Under the pieces are notes generated by a model, which was not told the DNA's origin, did not search any database, and saw nothing but the letters and a program-made list of their open reading frames with translations. 64,000 nucleotides of DNA from Photobacterium alginatilyticum. Lineage in GTDB: Bacteria; Pseudomonadota; Gammaproteobacteria; Enterobacterales; Vibrionaceae. The position numbers and the translations under genes were made by a program. The DNA lies in the NCBI RefSeq assembly GCF_009910675.1, contig NZ_RSEJ01000024.1, positions 42,307 to 106,306 of the forward strand. Direction: 5' to 3'. This document shows positions 16,791 to 25,775 of the stretch, piece by piece. The number at the start of each line of letters is the position of its first letter. Positions within the stretch are counted from its first letter, which is position 1.

Positions 16791-17873
16791 CTAAGCATTA
16801 TCCTGAGATAACTTACTCTGCTTCGAGGCCTCAGGCTTTTCGTCATAGCCTGGCTGGTTTTCTGGTAAATCTTTTACCTCTTCATACCATAGGTCATGGT
16901 GCTCTTTCGCCCAGGTCTCATCAACTTCACCCGTGATCATGCCATCAAGTGCCGCTTCCATACCAAACAGACCAATATAAATATGGAACACAAAACCACA
17001 GATCAATATCAGTGCCGAGAACATATGCACAAGGTTCGACAACTCCATGTCACGACGAGTTTGACCAAAGATTGGGAAATCTAAAATGAAGCCACTCGCG
17101 GTAATAAAGATACCGAAGAAGATCAGCAACCAAAAAATCGCCTTCTCACCACCATTAGAAAACCCTGCGGAAGGATGAGTGCCTTTGTGTTTGCCAACCA
17201 TACCGCCCATCTTCATAAACCATTTAACATCCACCATGTTAAAGATGCTCTTGCGCCACCACTTAATAAGCACGGCAAGAAGCAAGAAGGCAAAAATCGG
17301 GCCGATATAGTTATGGTATTGCTTGGCGATATAGATTATCCAGCCCCACAGTTCAGAAGGGACCACCGGCTTGATAAAGTGCTTGCCGTAAACCAGCGTC
17401 AAACCACTGAATGCCAGTGTCAGAAACGTAAACGCCATACTCCAGTGCAACGCCCTATCGAGACGGCTCCAGCGTTTGATCTTACGGCCTGTTTTAGGCT
17501 TACTGAGTTTCAGCGGTCCGACGGTCACATACGCCAATGCAACCAACGCCAAACTACCAAAAATAGCCAATGCTCCCAAAGGTGACATCCACTTCTCTTT
17601 CAGAATAAACCACGTCTGACCCGGTACAGAAATTAGCACCCCGTGCTCCGGTGACTGTGATGTGGTGTACCCTTGCTGACCATCCTTGACCATGCGCCAA
17701 TAGTCAGCGCCGGCAAACCCTACGATTTCTTTCTGAACCACAGATTCGCCCAAGCGCGTATTATCAGATTGTTGGCTGGTTTCATTGCTGGCTAATACTG
17801 ACAGCGAAAACGTCAGCATGAATGCAGTAACCAGCATTGAAAACCAGCGTTGAATTCGCTTAGTCATTAACAC
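16791..17873 (-). CDS. Formate dehydrogenase gamma subunit (cytochrome b556)
   Basis: A 360-residue membrane subunit that takes electrons from the iron-sulfur subunit to quinone through two haem b groups. A signal-like N-terminal helix (about 5-28) and an extra periplasmic segment with a helix around 100-120 precede the four-helix cytochrome core (about 140-320). Candidate haem ligands are His143 (ALHWSMAF), the His in QYHNYIG and those in LVHMFSAL and FHIYIG. The longer N-terminus distinguishes FDH3-type gamma subunits from E. coli FdnI (217 residues). It is the last gene of the operon, 97 bp after the beta subunit with a hairpin in between. Confidence 0.93.
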   Translation of the reverse strand: MLMTKRIQRWFSMLVTAFMLTFSLSVLASNETSQQSDNTRLGESVVQKEIVGFAGADYWRMVKDGQQGYTTSQSPEHGVLISVPGQTWFILKEKWMSPLGALAIFGSLALVALAYVTVGPLKLSKPKTGRKIKRWSRLDRALHWSMAFTFLTLAFSGLTLVYGKHFIKPVVPSELWGWIIYIAKQYHNYIGPIFAFLLLAVLIKWWRKSIFNMVDVKWFMKMGGMVGKHKGTHPSAGFSNGGEKAIFWLLIFFGIFITASGFILDFPIFGQTRRDMELSNLVHMFSALILICGFVFHIYIGLFGMEAALDGMITGEVDETWAKEHHDLWYEEVKDLPENQPGYDEKPEASKQSKLSQDNA

Positions 17874-17909
17874 TCCCGACTGTTTGAAAAACAGTTTTTA
17901 CTTAACAAG

Positions 17910-17937
17910 GGTTTCAGCCCGGTAGCAGGCTGAAACC
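17910..17937 (-). other. Hairpin between the beta and gamma subunit genes
   Basis: A perfect 10-bp stem GGTTTCAGCC/GGCTGAAACC with an 8-nt loop. No T tract follows on the coding strand, so it is more likely an mRNA-stabilising or processing hairpin that sets subunit ratios than a terminator. Confidence 0.55.
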
Positions 17938-17970
17938 GATTAGTGCTTTAAAACACTAGATTTATCGTGA

Positions 17971-18588
17971 TTAGGCCTTACGTACCTTGCCTGCGTCATA
18001 GGCAAGATCATCGGTATTGGCCCACCCCGCTTCTTTTGCTCCACGAGCTACCACACGATCGCGGTAGATATCGGAGATTTTGGCTGCATCACCAGCCAGC
18101 AGCGCCTTGGTCGAACACAAAGATGCACACATTGGCAGCTTGCCTTCTGCAATACGGTTTGCCCCGTACTTCTGCTTCTCTTCGTGCGAGCCGGGCTCGA
18201 CACCCGGCCCGCCGGCACAGAAGGTACACTTGTCCATCTTGCCGCGCTCGGCAAACGCGCCCTGTTTAGGGAACTGAGGCGCACCGAACGGACAGGCAAA
18301 CAGGCAGTAGCCGCAGCCGATACACAAGTCTTTATTGTGGCGAACAATACCGTCTTCGGTTTGCTCGAAACAGTCCGCAGGACACACCGCCATACACGGC
18401 GCATCGCTACAGTGCATGCAGGCCACCGAGATTGAGGTTTCGCCCGGCTCGCCATCGTTTAAGGTAACTACGCGGCGGCGCTGGATGCCCCACTCAAGCG
18501 CATCATCGTTTTCGTTTTTACAGGCGGTAACACAACCGTTGCACTCGATACAACGTTTAGAGTCACAAAGAAATTTCATACGTGCCAT
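17971..18588 (-). CDS. Formate dehydrogenase FDH3-type beta subunit (4Fe-4S)
   Basis: A 205-residue ferredoxin-like subunit that wires the catalytic subunit to the cytochrome. Four cysteine clusters are visible: CIECNGCVTAC near the N-terminus, CMHCSDAPCMAVCP, CIGCGYCLFACP and the paired CTFC/CASLC set, enough for four [4Fe-4S] clusters. Compared with E. coli FdnH (294 residues) it lacks the C-terminal membrane anchor. It therefore probably sits on the gamma subunit as a peripheral protein exported together with the Tat-carrying alpha subunit. The stop of fdhA is 12 bp upstream. Confidence 0.94.
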   Translation of the reverse strand: MARMKFLCDSKRCIECNGCVTACKNENDDALEWGIQRRRVVTLNDGEPGETSISVACMHCSDAPCMAVCPADCFEQTEDGIVRHNKDLCIGCGYCLFACPFGAPQFPKQGAFAERGKMDKCTFCAGGPGVEPGSHEEKQKYGANRIAEGKLPMCASLCSTKALLAGDAAKISDIYRDRVVARGAKEAGWANTDDLAYDAGKVRKA

Positions 18589-18600
18589 CAGAATGACTCC

Positions 18601-21456
18601 TTACGCTTTTGAGATCTTACATAGGGTTACTTTGGTTTCCTGCATCTGTGTGACAGGATCGTAACCGTATGTGGTTGCAATGTTTGCAGATTCACCGGAA
18701 ACAAACGGTGCAGAGCCTTCCGGGTAGTTTCCTCGCAAGTCTTCACCCTGGAACTTACCGCCGAAGTGGAACGGAATGAACGCCAAGCCAGGTTTCACCC
18801 GGCGAGTTACCATCGCCTTAACGTGGATACGGCCCTTTTCTGCACCTTCAACCCACACCATATCACCGTCACGGAAGCCCAAGTCGTTGGCATCTTTCGG
18901 GTTAACCTCAACAAACATTTCTTGCTGCAACTCGGCCAGCCAAGGGTTAGAGCGGGTTTCATCACCACCGCCCTCGTACTCAACCAGACGACCAGAGGTC
19001 AGGATGATTGGGTACTCGCCAGAGACGTCTTTGTCCTGAATTGACTTATACAGAGTCGGAAGACGGAACATCGCCTCACTGTCATTCCAGGTCGGGTAAT
19101 CCGTCACCAGATCGCGGCGAGGAGTGTAAAGTGGCTCACGGTGTAGCGGTACGGCGTCCGGGAAGGTCCAGACAACAGCACGCGCTTTAGCGTTACCGTA
19201 AGGAATACAGCCATGTTTGATCGCAACGCGCTGAATGCCGCCGGACACGTCAGTTTTCCAGTTTTTACCTTCGGCAGCGGCTTTTTCCTCAGCAGTCAGT
19301 TCATTCCACCAACCAAGCTGCTTGAGCATCTTGTCACTGAATTCCGGATAACCGTCTTCCAGCTCACAGCCTAACGAATAGCTGTCATCTGCCAGCAGGC
19401 TTTCACCATTTCGCTCAACACCGAAGCGGGCACGGAAGTTACCGCCACCCTGGGCAACCGTTTTGGAGGTATCGTAAAGAATATGAGTACCCGGATGCTT
19501 CATTTCAGGCGTACCCCAACACGGCCAAGGCAGACCGTAGGTTTCACCGTCGGCAACACCACCTTCAGCTTCCAGCGTGGTTTTGTGGAAGGTATGCCAA
19601 TTCTGCTGGTGTGCTTTCAGGCGCTCCGGACTCTGGCCGGTATAGCCAATGGTCCACATGCCCTTGTTATATTCTCGGGTAATGTCTTCAATCACCGGTT
19701 GGTTGTTTTCAACCTTGATGTGCTTAAACAGCTGATCGGCAAGACCGAGCTTTTTCGCCAGCAGGTACATGATTTCGTGATCGGGTTTAGACTCGAACAG
19801 CGGTTCAATCACCTGATCGCGCCACTGGATAGAACGGTTTGTTGCTGTTACCGAGCCTGTTGTTTCAAACTGAGTTGTCGCAGGCAGCAGGTAGACATTG
19901 TCAGTACGGCCGTTCATTACCGCCGCAACACCTGGGTACGGATCAACGATAACCATCATATCCAGCTTGCCCATTGCAGTGCGCATTTCCGGACCACGAG
20001 TCTGCGAGTTTACTGCATGTCCCCAGTAGAACATGGCACGGATGTTGTCGTTCTGCTCGATGTTGGCTTTATCTTCCAGCACGCCGTCAATCCAACGAGA
20101 TACCGGAATACCGGCGTTGTTCATTGGTTTCTTGCCGCGATAGTCAGCCTGATCAAAACGCCCTTTCAGCCATTCGTAATCGACATCCCACACGCCAGCC
20201 CAGTGTTTCCAGGCACCTTCAGACAAGCCGTAGTAGCCAGGCAGGTTGTCAGACAGCACGCCAAAGTCGGTTGCGCCCTGTACGTTATCGTGGCCACGGA
20301 AAATGTTGGCACCGCCACCGGCTTTACCCATATTGCCAAGCGCCAGCTCAAGAATACAGTAGGCACGGGTATTGTTGTTACCTGTGGTGTGCTGAGTACC
20401 ACCCATACACCAGACAACACAGCCAGGACGGTTCTCAGACAGCATCTTCGCCGTTTTATATACTTCTGCTTCAGGAACACCACTGACGCGTTCAACTTCT
20501 TCCGGTGTCCACTTGGCCACTTCGGCACGTACTTCATCCATGCCCCAGACACGCTGGCGAATGAATTCTTTGTCTTCCCAGCCATTCTTGAAGACGTGGT
20601 ACAAAATACCCCAGATAAAGGCGACATCCGATCCCGGACGTAGCGACACATAATGATCGGCTTTTGCCGCAGTGCGGGTACGGCGCGGATCGGCAACAAC
20701 AATCTTACAGCTGTTACGCTCTTTGGCGATCAGGATATGCTGCATTGCAACCGGGTGCGCTTCAGCCGCATTCGAACCGATAAACAGAATCGACTTACAG
20801 TTGTGCATGTCGTTCAGCGAGTTGGTCATCGCGCCGTAACCCCAGGTATTGGCAACACCGGCTACCGTTGTCGAGTGACAGATACGCGCCTGATGGTCAA
20901 CGTTGTTGGTTCCCCAAAGCGATACCATCTTACGGAACAGATACGCCTGCTCATTATTGTGTTTTGCAGAGCCCAGCCAGTAAACCGAATCCGGACCTGA
21001 CTCTTCGCGAATTTTCATCACTTGCTGGCTGACTTCGTCTAAAGCCTGCTCCCAGCTCAGTTTTTTCCACTTACCGTTGACCAGTTTCATCGGGTATTTA
21101 ACGCGGCGCTCACCATGGCCGTGTTCGCGTAGCGCGGCACCTTTAGCACAGTGTCCACCAGCATTAAAAGGATGGTCAAAAGCGGGTTCTTGGCCAGTCC
21201 AGACACCTTCTTGTACTTCTGCGTAAATACCACAGCCCACAGAACAGTGAGAACAAATCGTACGCTTAACTTCTACCGGCGCTTTCGGGTCTACCGATTT
21301 CGCTTGCGCCTTTTTCATCATACCCGGTGCAAACATGCTGGCACCGGCAACACCACCAGCGGCTGCCAGAGATGTATTACGAATAAAGGAACGACGAGAG
21401 ATACCGAGCTGGTTTTCGTCCTTGCTCACTTTGTCGGAACGTTTAGTCAGTTTCAT
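18601..21456 (-). CDS. fdhA: Formate dehydrogenase alpha (catalytic) subunit, cysteine type
   Basis: A 951-residue molybdopterin enzyme oxidising formate to CO2 in the periplasm. The Tat signal (SRRSFIRN at about 20-27) is followed by a 4Fe-4S site (Cys68, Cys71, Cys75, Cys103). The active-site ligand is Cys193, with its partner His194 in ARICHSTT. Selenoproteins such as FdnG have Sec there, so no recoding is needed. The bound metal could be Mo or W; the tungstate importer in this window favours W. It is preceded 13 bp upstream by the small Tat protein gene and followed by the beta and gamma subunits. Confidence 0.95.
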   Translation of the reverse strand: MKLTKRSDKVSKDENQLGISRRSFIRNTSLAAAGGVAGASMFAPGMMKKAQAKSVDPKAPVEVKRTICSHCSVGCGIYAEVQEGVWTGQEPAFDHPFNAGGHCAKGAALREHGHGERRVKYPMKLVNGKWKKLSWEQALDEVSQQVMKIREESGPDSVYWLGSAKHNNEQAYLFRKMVSLWGTNNVDHQARICHSTTVAGVANTWGYGAMTNSLNDMHNCKSILFIGSNAAEAHPVAMQHILIAKERNSCKIVVADPRRTRTAAKADHYVSLRPGSDVAFIWGILYHVFKNGWEDKEFIRQRVWGMDEVRAEVAKWTPEEVERVSGVPEAEVYKTAKMLSENRPGCVVWCMGGTQHTTGNNNTRAYCILELALGNMGKAGGGANIFRGHDNVQGATDFGVLSDNLPGYYGLSEGAWKHWAGVWDVDYEWLKGRFDQADYRGKKPMNNAGIPVSRWIDGVLEDKANIEQNDNIRAMFYWGHAVNSQTRGPEMRTAMGKLDMMVIVDPYPGVAAVMNGRTDNVYLLPATTQFETTGSVTATNRSIQWRDQVIEPLFESKPDHEIMYLLAKKLGLADQLFKHIKVENNQPVIEDITREYNKGMWTIGYTGQSPERLKAHQQNWHTFHKTTLEAEGGVADGETYGLPWPCWGTPEMKHPGTHILYDTSKTVAQGGGNFRARFGVERNGESLLADDSYSLGCELEDGYPEFSDKMLKQLGWWNELTAEEKAAAEGKNWKTDVSGGIQRVAIKHGCIPYGNAKARAVVWTFPDAVPLHREPLYTPRRDLVTDYPTWNDSEAMFRLPTLYKSIQDKDVSGEYPIILTSGRLVEYEGGGDETRSNPWLAELQQEMFVEVNPKDANDLGFRDGDMVWVEGAEKGRIHVKAMVTRRVKPGLAFIPFHFGGKFQGEDLRGNYPEGSAPFVSGESANIATTYGYDPVTQMQETKVTLCKISKA

Positions 21457-21469
21457 TTATTGCTCCGTC

Positions 21470-21685
21470 TTACAAGGTTTCGTAGTAATCACGAACATGC
21501 TGAGTTTCGCGATAGCCTGTTGTGTTGTTTTCATTCTTCTGTTCCGGCGTCTCTACCGCGGCCTTGGCAACGGTTGTCGTACCGGCAGCAACAGCTCCAG
21601 CAGCCGCAGTCAAACCAATGTTCTTCAACAATTGGCGACGGCTTTGATCAGTTTCATTATGAATAGCTTTGTTTTGCTCACTCAT
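21470..21685 (-). CDS. Small Tat-signal protein of the formate dehydrogenase operon
   Basis: A 71-residue protein with a twin-arginine signal (QSRRQLLKNIGLTAAAGAVA at about 15-34) and a short polar tail ending RDYYETL. It corresponds to the formate dehydrogenase region Tat-target family, a small protein regularly found just upstream of FDH3-type catalytic subunits. Its function is unknown; it may aid export or assembly of the complex. The ATG at 21685 is preferred over the longer frame because it has AGGAG at good spacing and puts the RR motif at the usual depth. Confidence 0.85.
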   Translation of the reverse strand: MSEQNKAIHNETDQSRRQLLKNIGLTAAAGAVAAGTTTVAKAAVETPEQKNENNTTGYRETQHVRDYYETL

Positions 21686-21794
21686 AAAAGCTTGCTCCTT
21701 TATCGTTGTTCCTGATGTCCAAACCATGTTCACCGGGAATCGATTCTTATGTTTTTTCTAATTACGTCGTTACAAAAAGTAAAATCAGAAAACT

Positions 21795-22412
21795 CTAGTT
21801 CACTTCAATAAAACGCGTTTTCTCTACCGTTAAAAATTGCAAAGCCAGCTCACCAACCGCACAGTAGAACACGGCACTTTCGGCGGCTTTCATATCGGCA
21901 CACAACCGCTCAAACCACGTCGCAATATGGCGATTAAAGAAAGTTCTCTGCAGGTGCTCATCACCGCCCTCCACCAGCATTGCCATCACCTCCAGCAGCG
22001 CAGCAATGTGGTCTTCCGGCTCTTTCACCGACTCATCACGTTCAAAACCCAGCTGGACCAGATCTCGACGCAAGTGAGCCAAAGGCATTTCCATCAAAGA
22101 CCCCGTCAGATACCAAGAGCCAAATGGCACGATCTCGCCACGACCGATGCCGATAAACAGATCCTGATACTCTTCTTCAACAGCGATAAGGTTAGCTTTT
22201 TGCGCAGCCAGTTTTAGTAGCGGCCAGGCTGCTGCCATCTCAGTGGTTTGATGCTCTGAGATCTCCACGTTCAGATCGGCCAGCCAGTTCAGGACATTTT
22301 CATCTGGTGCCTGACGCATCAAATGCGCAAGCATGGCGTAGATCTCGATTCGCAGTGACGTTTCTTCTTGTTGTGGCTGATTTACCATCGGTTGTTCCAT
22401 TTGTTGAACCAT
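21795..22412 (-). CDS. TorD/DmsD-family maturation chaperone for formate dehydrogenase
   Basis: A 205-residue all-helical cytoplasmic chaperone. It has the family motif EPEDHIAALLEVM (about 125-137), flanked by YQDLFIGIGRGEIVPFGSWY. Such proteins bind Tat signals of molybdoenzymes and delay export until the cofactor is inserted. Here the client is presumably FdhA, two genes downstream. It lies 10 bp after the polyferredoxin gene. The first 15-20 residues are Gln/Pro-rich and may not all be translated, since an internal ATG is available (MVNQPQQ). Confidence 0.9.
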   Translation of the reverse strand: MVQQMEQPMVNQPQQEETSLRIEIYAMLAHLMRQAPDENVLNWLADLNVEISEHQTTEMAAAWPLLKLAAQKANLIAVEEEYQDLFIGIGRGEIVPFGSWYLTGSLMEMPLAHLRRDLVQLGFERDESVKEPEDHIAALLEVMAMLVEGGDEHLQRTFFNRHIATWFERLCADMKAAESAVFYCAVGELALQFLTVEKTRFIEVN

Positions 22413-22422
22413 ACTTCGCTCC

Positions 22423-24144
22423 TTACACCCTTAACTGACTTTCAGGATCAGTTTCGATCTTTGAAAAGACATCACGTACGCGACAGTCTTCACACATAGC
22501 CAGCCGGCGAATGGCCTCTCCCTGAAATTGAGAGTGACCTTGTAACTTTTCAGTTAGCATTTTCACCATGGATGCCGGAGCAAATGGTTTACCGCAACTT
22601 GTACAACAAGCCGCTTCTTCCTCATAAACAACACGCGCTTCCTGACGCTCAGCTTTGTTCCAGTTAAGGCCTGGCTTCAGTGCAATCACCTTTTCTGGAC
22701 AAGCTTTTTCACACATTCCGCATTGCACACAGTCTTCTTCAATGAATAGCAAACCCGGACGATCGCCAATCGCATGCAAGGCACGGGTCGGACATACCGC
22801 CACACATCCCATACACAAGGTGCAATCATCAGACTGGCATTCCACCGAACCATACGGTGCATTGACAGGTACATCTGAACGGACAGGCTTTCTCTCTGCA
22901 GCGCTATACAGCAACTCAAGTACCGCAAAGAGTTTCTCTCGCTTGCTGCCTTCAAGGCGCTCAACAGAAGATGTTGTTGCTATTGGTAACAAAGGCGTAT
23001 CGAAAGGCGTAAAGGATGCCGCCGAGGCGAGATCAAACAATGCAATCCGGTCGGCCTCATAACCAAGCTCAGTAAGAAATGTCTGAGCAATCGAAAGCTC
23101 GTCAGACAAAACACGATCAATAGTGGCAGGAATATAAACTGTATTTGTAGCCAGAAGCACTTGATGCGCTCCGTAGGCCAAGGCAGTAAACCAAGTATCA
23201 ATCCCTACGGTTGCCAACTCTTCCAACGCCACAGGGATAACTGTAGAAGGAAGATGCGCTAGCGCATTCACAACAGATTGCTCGTCTCGATTGCCATATA
23301 TAAGCAGAGTGGGCTTTTCTCCCCCTTCTTGCTGATAACGGTTTAATAATCGGGAAACAAAATGTTGAGTATTATCAGGATCAGGCAATGCATAACTAAT
23401 GGCTTCTGTAGGGCAAGCCGTCGCACAAGTTCCTACGCCCTGACAAAGGTAGGGATTGATTTCGATGGCATGACCATTACTGGACAATGCGCCCGCCGGG
23501 CACGCATCGACACAACGCTCACAGCCGCTCACGCCACGCGATGAGTGAGCACAAAGATCCGGGTTCAGGCGAAAATATTTGGGCTTATCGAATGTTCCCA
23601 GCATATCCGGAAGATCTTCAATAACATTCGCCAGTTTCGCCTTGCCTGCACCCACAGCATAATACCCCGGAGCCGGAATTTCTGTTTCAACAACCCCTTC
23701 AGGCGTCATATCAACAACAAGATCAAAACAATCACGACTAATCGCTATTTTTGCCAAGTTCGCGAAGGCTTCAGTATTCTCAGTTTCTGCATTTGCTTCT
23801 GATGCAGAGCCCGAATGAATACCACCCACACGGCAAGTTACTTCAAACGCCCCAAGGTAACCTTTAACCTTTACCTGTGAGCTGAAATACAGGTTCTCAC
23901 CTTTACTTGCCGTATCTGCTTTGGCTAAATATTCTGTTGCAAGCAACGTCACCGAATTCAGCGCCGAAAATTGAGATTTCAGTGCAGTGATCGTTTCTTG
24001 CTCACCAATCAGCAACACGTTCCCGCGGCTTTCGTAAGAAACCGTAGGCGGGATCAGGTTTGACAGCTCGACAGTACCTGCAATCGCAGTGTGTCGTGCT
24101 TGTCCGTTCTTGTCAGAAAATGCTTCTAGTGTACTTTTTAACAT
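22423..24144 (-). CDS. Polyferredoxin-like 4Fe-4S protein of the formate dehydrogenase cluster
   Basis: A 573-residue soluble protein. An N-terminal domain of about 200 residues without cysteine clusters is followed by two ferredoxin pairs: one around CERCVDACP and CQGVGTCATACP, another around CTLCMGCVAVCP and CVQCGMCEKACP, so four [4Fe-4S] clusters. The C-terminus has CCTSCGKPF and CEDCRVRD, which looks like a metal ribbon. No signal peptide is seen, so it is cytoplasmic. Equivalent genes accompany FDH3 operons, probably as an electron carrier or maturation factor. It is the first gene of the operon and follows a sigma-54 promoter at 24243-24259. Confidence 0.88.
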   Translation of the reverse strand: MLKSTLEAFSDKNGQARHTAIAGTVELSNLIPPTVSYESRGNVLLIGEQETITALKSQFSALNSVTLLATEYLAKADTASKGENLYFSSQVKVKGYLGAFEVTCRVGGIHSGSASEANAETENTEAFANLAKIAISRDCFDLVVDMTPEGVVETEIPAPGYYAVGAGKAKLANVIEDLPDMLGTFDKPKYFRLNPDLCAHSSRGVSGCERCVDACPAGALSSNGHAIEINPYLCQGVGTCATACPTEAISYALPDPDNTQHFVSRLLNRYQQEGGEKPTLLIYGNRDEQSVVNALAHLPSTVIPVALEELATVGIDTWFTALAYGAHQVLLATNTVYIPATIDRVLSDELSIAQTFLTELGYEADRIALFDLASAASFTPFDTPLLPIATTSSVERLEGSKREKLFAVLELLYSAAERKPVRSDVPVNAPYGSVECQSDDCTLCMGCVAVCPTRALHAIGDRPGLLFIEEDCVQCGMCEKACPEKVIALKPGLNWNKAERQEARVVYEEEAACCTSCGKPFAPASMVKMLTEKLQGHSQFQGEAIRRLAMCEDCRVRDVFSKIETDPESQLRV

Positions 24145-24242
24145 TCTTATTCCTGTCTACTCGTCACCGTCAGTCAGTGCCGATTGAAGAGCCTTGTTTA
24201 ATAAAGGGTTTTATAAACAGGACGCTTCATAGCCCTTATAAG

Positions 24243-24259
24243 AGCAATAACCGAACCAA
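24243..24259 (-). promoter_or_regulatory. Sigma-54 promoter of the main formate dehydrogenase operon
   Basis: On the minus strand it reads TTGGTTCGGTTATTGCT. GG and GC are separated by exactly 10 nt, and most positions fit the RpoN consensus YTGGCACGRNNNTTGCW. Transcription would start near 24233, about 90 nt before the first start codon. Putative enhancer sites lie upstream at 24328-24409. Confidence 0.75.
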
Positions 24260-24327
24260 CTTTTCACGGAATAAAATGACCTAAAGGGAACTAAAGTCAG
24301 AAAGAGGCAGTTTGAACCGCTCGCAAT

Positions 24328-24409
24328 GGGACAATTTGTCCTAACCATTGTTGAGCAGTGCGCCAAAATGTCCCGAACTTTTTTAAGGGTATTACTCCCT
24401 TTTTGTCCC
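24328..24409 (-). promoter_or_regulatory. Cluster of GGGACA/TGTCCC sites, candidate enhancer
   Basis: Three related sites have centres near 24335, 24367 and 24402. Read on the minus strand they are AGGACAAATTGTCCC (perfect dyad GGACA-N3-TGTCC), GGGACATTTTGGCGC and GGGACAAAAAGGGAG. Centres are 32-35 bp apart, about three helical turns, and 100-170 bp upstream of the predicted sigma-54 start. The same GACA-N3-TGTC dyad occurs upstream of tupA at 45709. Confidence 0.6.
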
Positions 24410-24486
24410 AACTTCAGTTCTGCTGCCTCATTTTTGTAACAGCCGACTTTTCTTTTTCATTACTTAAAAGTGGTTAGCACCGTGCC

Positions 24487-25203
24487 TTAGCTTCTGGCTA
24501 AAGGGATTTTTACCGCATCAGACTCATCACACGTATCGACACAACGAGTAGATACATCTTCTGACAAGGTAGGGATAGATGCGCTTTGAGATGCTAACGC
24601 TATGGATTCAAACTCAGTGGGTTCTGTCTTCGTGACAAGCTCAATGTGTTCAGACTCTGCGGAACACGTATTCTCAACATCATCAGCTATTGATTGAGCC
24701 ATTTGCTCTGAAGCGTCTAGTTGTCCTGACACTTCTTCTAGCTTCTCTGAAGCCTGATTCACCCAGTTTCGAAGCTGTTTGGTCACACCGGAATCCAAAG
24801 TAGGGATATTGGAAAAATCTTCCGTGTGATCATCCATATCACTGACATAGTTAAACTCATCTGAATGAAACAGCTTACGTAATGCCGCCTTCTTCACTGA
24901 CTTATCTACGCCCGTTCTCATAAACGATGTGACTCCGCCATCAAAGGTTACATTGGCAACATCTTTCAGCGTCAGCGCTTCTGATCCACTTGCCTCGTCT
25001 TCACCTTTCGATAGATTAGGCCCAGTACCAGAGTCATCGTCATGAGATGATTTATCTTTTGCTTCAGTAACTTGGCTTAAGCTCGCAGTGTCATCGCTCA
25101 GAAGAGGATCCGCATCAGACTCAACAGCATCTTGTTTCTCAACAGCGTCTTCGCGTGATGCCAGCTTTCTGCTTGACCAACGCTGGAAAAAATTAGTTGC
25201 CAC
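24487..25203 (-). CDS. DUF3306 protein, formate dehydrogenase-associated
   Basis: A 238-residue acidic cytoplasmic protein. The N-terminus NFFQRWSSRKLAS is typical of DUF3306, then a long low-complexity Asp/Ser-rich linker (about 20-75) and a conserved core (about 80-145, with MRTGVDKSVKKAALRKLFHS). Its function is unknown; DUF3306 proteins are nearly always encoded beside formate dehydrogenase with DUF3305. The start overlaps the DUF3305 stop by 11 bp. The C-terminal third is acidic and poorly conserved in character. Confidence 0.85.
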   Translation of the reverse strand: MATNFFQRWSSRKLASREDAVEKQDAVESDADPLLSDDTASLSQVTEAKDKSSHDDDSGTGPNLSKGEDEASGSEALTLKDVANVTFDGGVTSFMRTGVDKSVKKAALRKLFHSDEFNYVSDMDDHTEDFSNIPTLDSGVTKQLRNWVNQASEKLEEVSGQLDASEQMAQSIADDVENTCSAESEHIELVTKTEPTEFESIALASQSASIPTLSEDVSTRCVDTCDESDAVKIPLARS

Positions 25204-25669
25204 TAGAGCGCCCTTTTTTATCTTTACTTTTGTCTTTACAACGCTTGCGTCTGAACTCGATTAACTCACCATGACGGCCAATAAAAGCTTCCATCCAGGC
25301 CTGGACCTGCAGCGGGATTTGGATATGGAGAACTTGATAATCACCGTCCATATAACTGCCCGCAACGCTTTGAGCTGCAGTAACCAATAGCGGGGATAGT
25401 TGCTCATTCTCCTCTTCACAAACAATGAATAAGTGCGGATCCTGAGAGCTCAGATTAAAGCGATATTCGGTACGCTCATCACGGTAAAGTTCCAATGGAA
25501 GGATGTAGCCACCATCTGATTGGGCAACTTCATTCTTTTTGTCCTGATCATAAAGACAGACATCTTCAATAGACCAGGACAAGGTCGACCAACGACCAAT
25601 TTGCTTCTCTTCAGAGGCCAAACGAAAGGCTATCGGCCATATGGATTCATCTTTATGAAAATCTGGCAC
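25193..25669 (-). CDS. DUF3305 protein, formate dehydrogenase-associated
   Basis: A 158-residue cytoplasmic protein with WPIAFRLASEEKQIGRWSTLSW near the start, the motif pattern of DUF3305, and a basic tail (RRKRCKDKSKDKKGR). Its role in formate dehydrogenase biogenesis is unknown. It begins with GTG at 25669, preceded by AAGGAG at 5-nt spacing. It is transcribed with DUF3306 from its own sigma-54 promoter at 25717-25733, divergently from fdhD. Confidence 0.85.
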   Translation of the reverse strand: MPDFHKDESIWPIAFRLASEEKQIGRWSTLSWSIEDVCLYDQDKKNEVAQSDGGYILPLELYRDERTEYRFNLSSQDPHLFIVCEEENEQLSPLLVTAAQSVAGSYMDGDYQVLHIQIPLQVQAWMEAFIGRHGELIEFRRKRCKDKSKDKKGRSSGN

Positions 25670-25716
25670 ATGCGCTCCTTAATCATTACTCGTTTACTCT
25701 TGAATAAGGCACATAA

Positions 25717-25733
25717 AGCAATTATCAGACCAA
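25717..25733 (-). promoter_or_regulatory. Sigma-54 promoter of the DUF3305-DUF3306 operon
   Basis: On the minus strand it reads TTGGTCTGATAATTGCT, with GG-N10-GC spacing. The predicted start is near 25707, about 38 nt before the GTG. It is back to back with the fdhD promoter. Confidence 0.7.
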
Positions 25734-25775
25734 CTTCAGTTTAATCGCTCATTTCCACACTCCTGACTCATATAG

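Noticed and set aside
19483..20643. A 386-codon open frame opposite fdhA
   Set aside because: It is fully antisense to the well-supported catalytic subunit, lacks a ribosome-binding site and has the composition expected of a complementary frame in a moderately GC-rich gene.
18601..21456. Possible selenocysteine (in-frame TGA) in formate dehydrogenase
   Set aside because: The codon at the active-site position reads Cys (RICH); the frame has no internal TGA and no selenocysteine insertion element is needed.
24380..24403. AAGGG-N7-CCCTT dyad as a terminator of the DUF3306 operon
   Set aside because: On the coding (minus) strand no T tract follows, and it overlaps the proposed enhancer sites; transcription on the plus strand has no gene to terminate.
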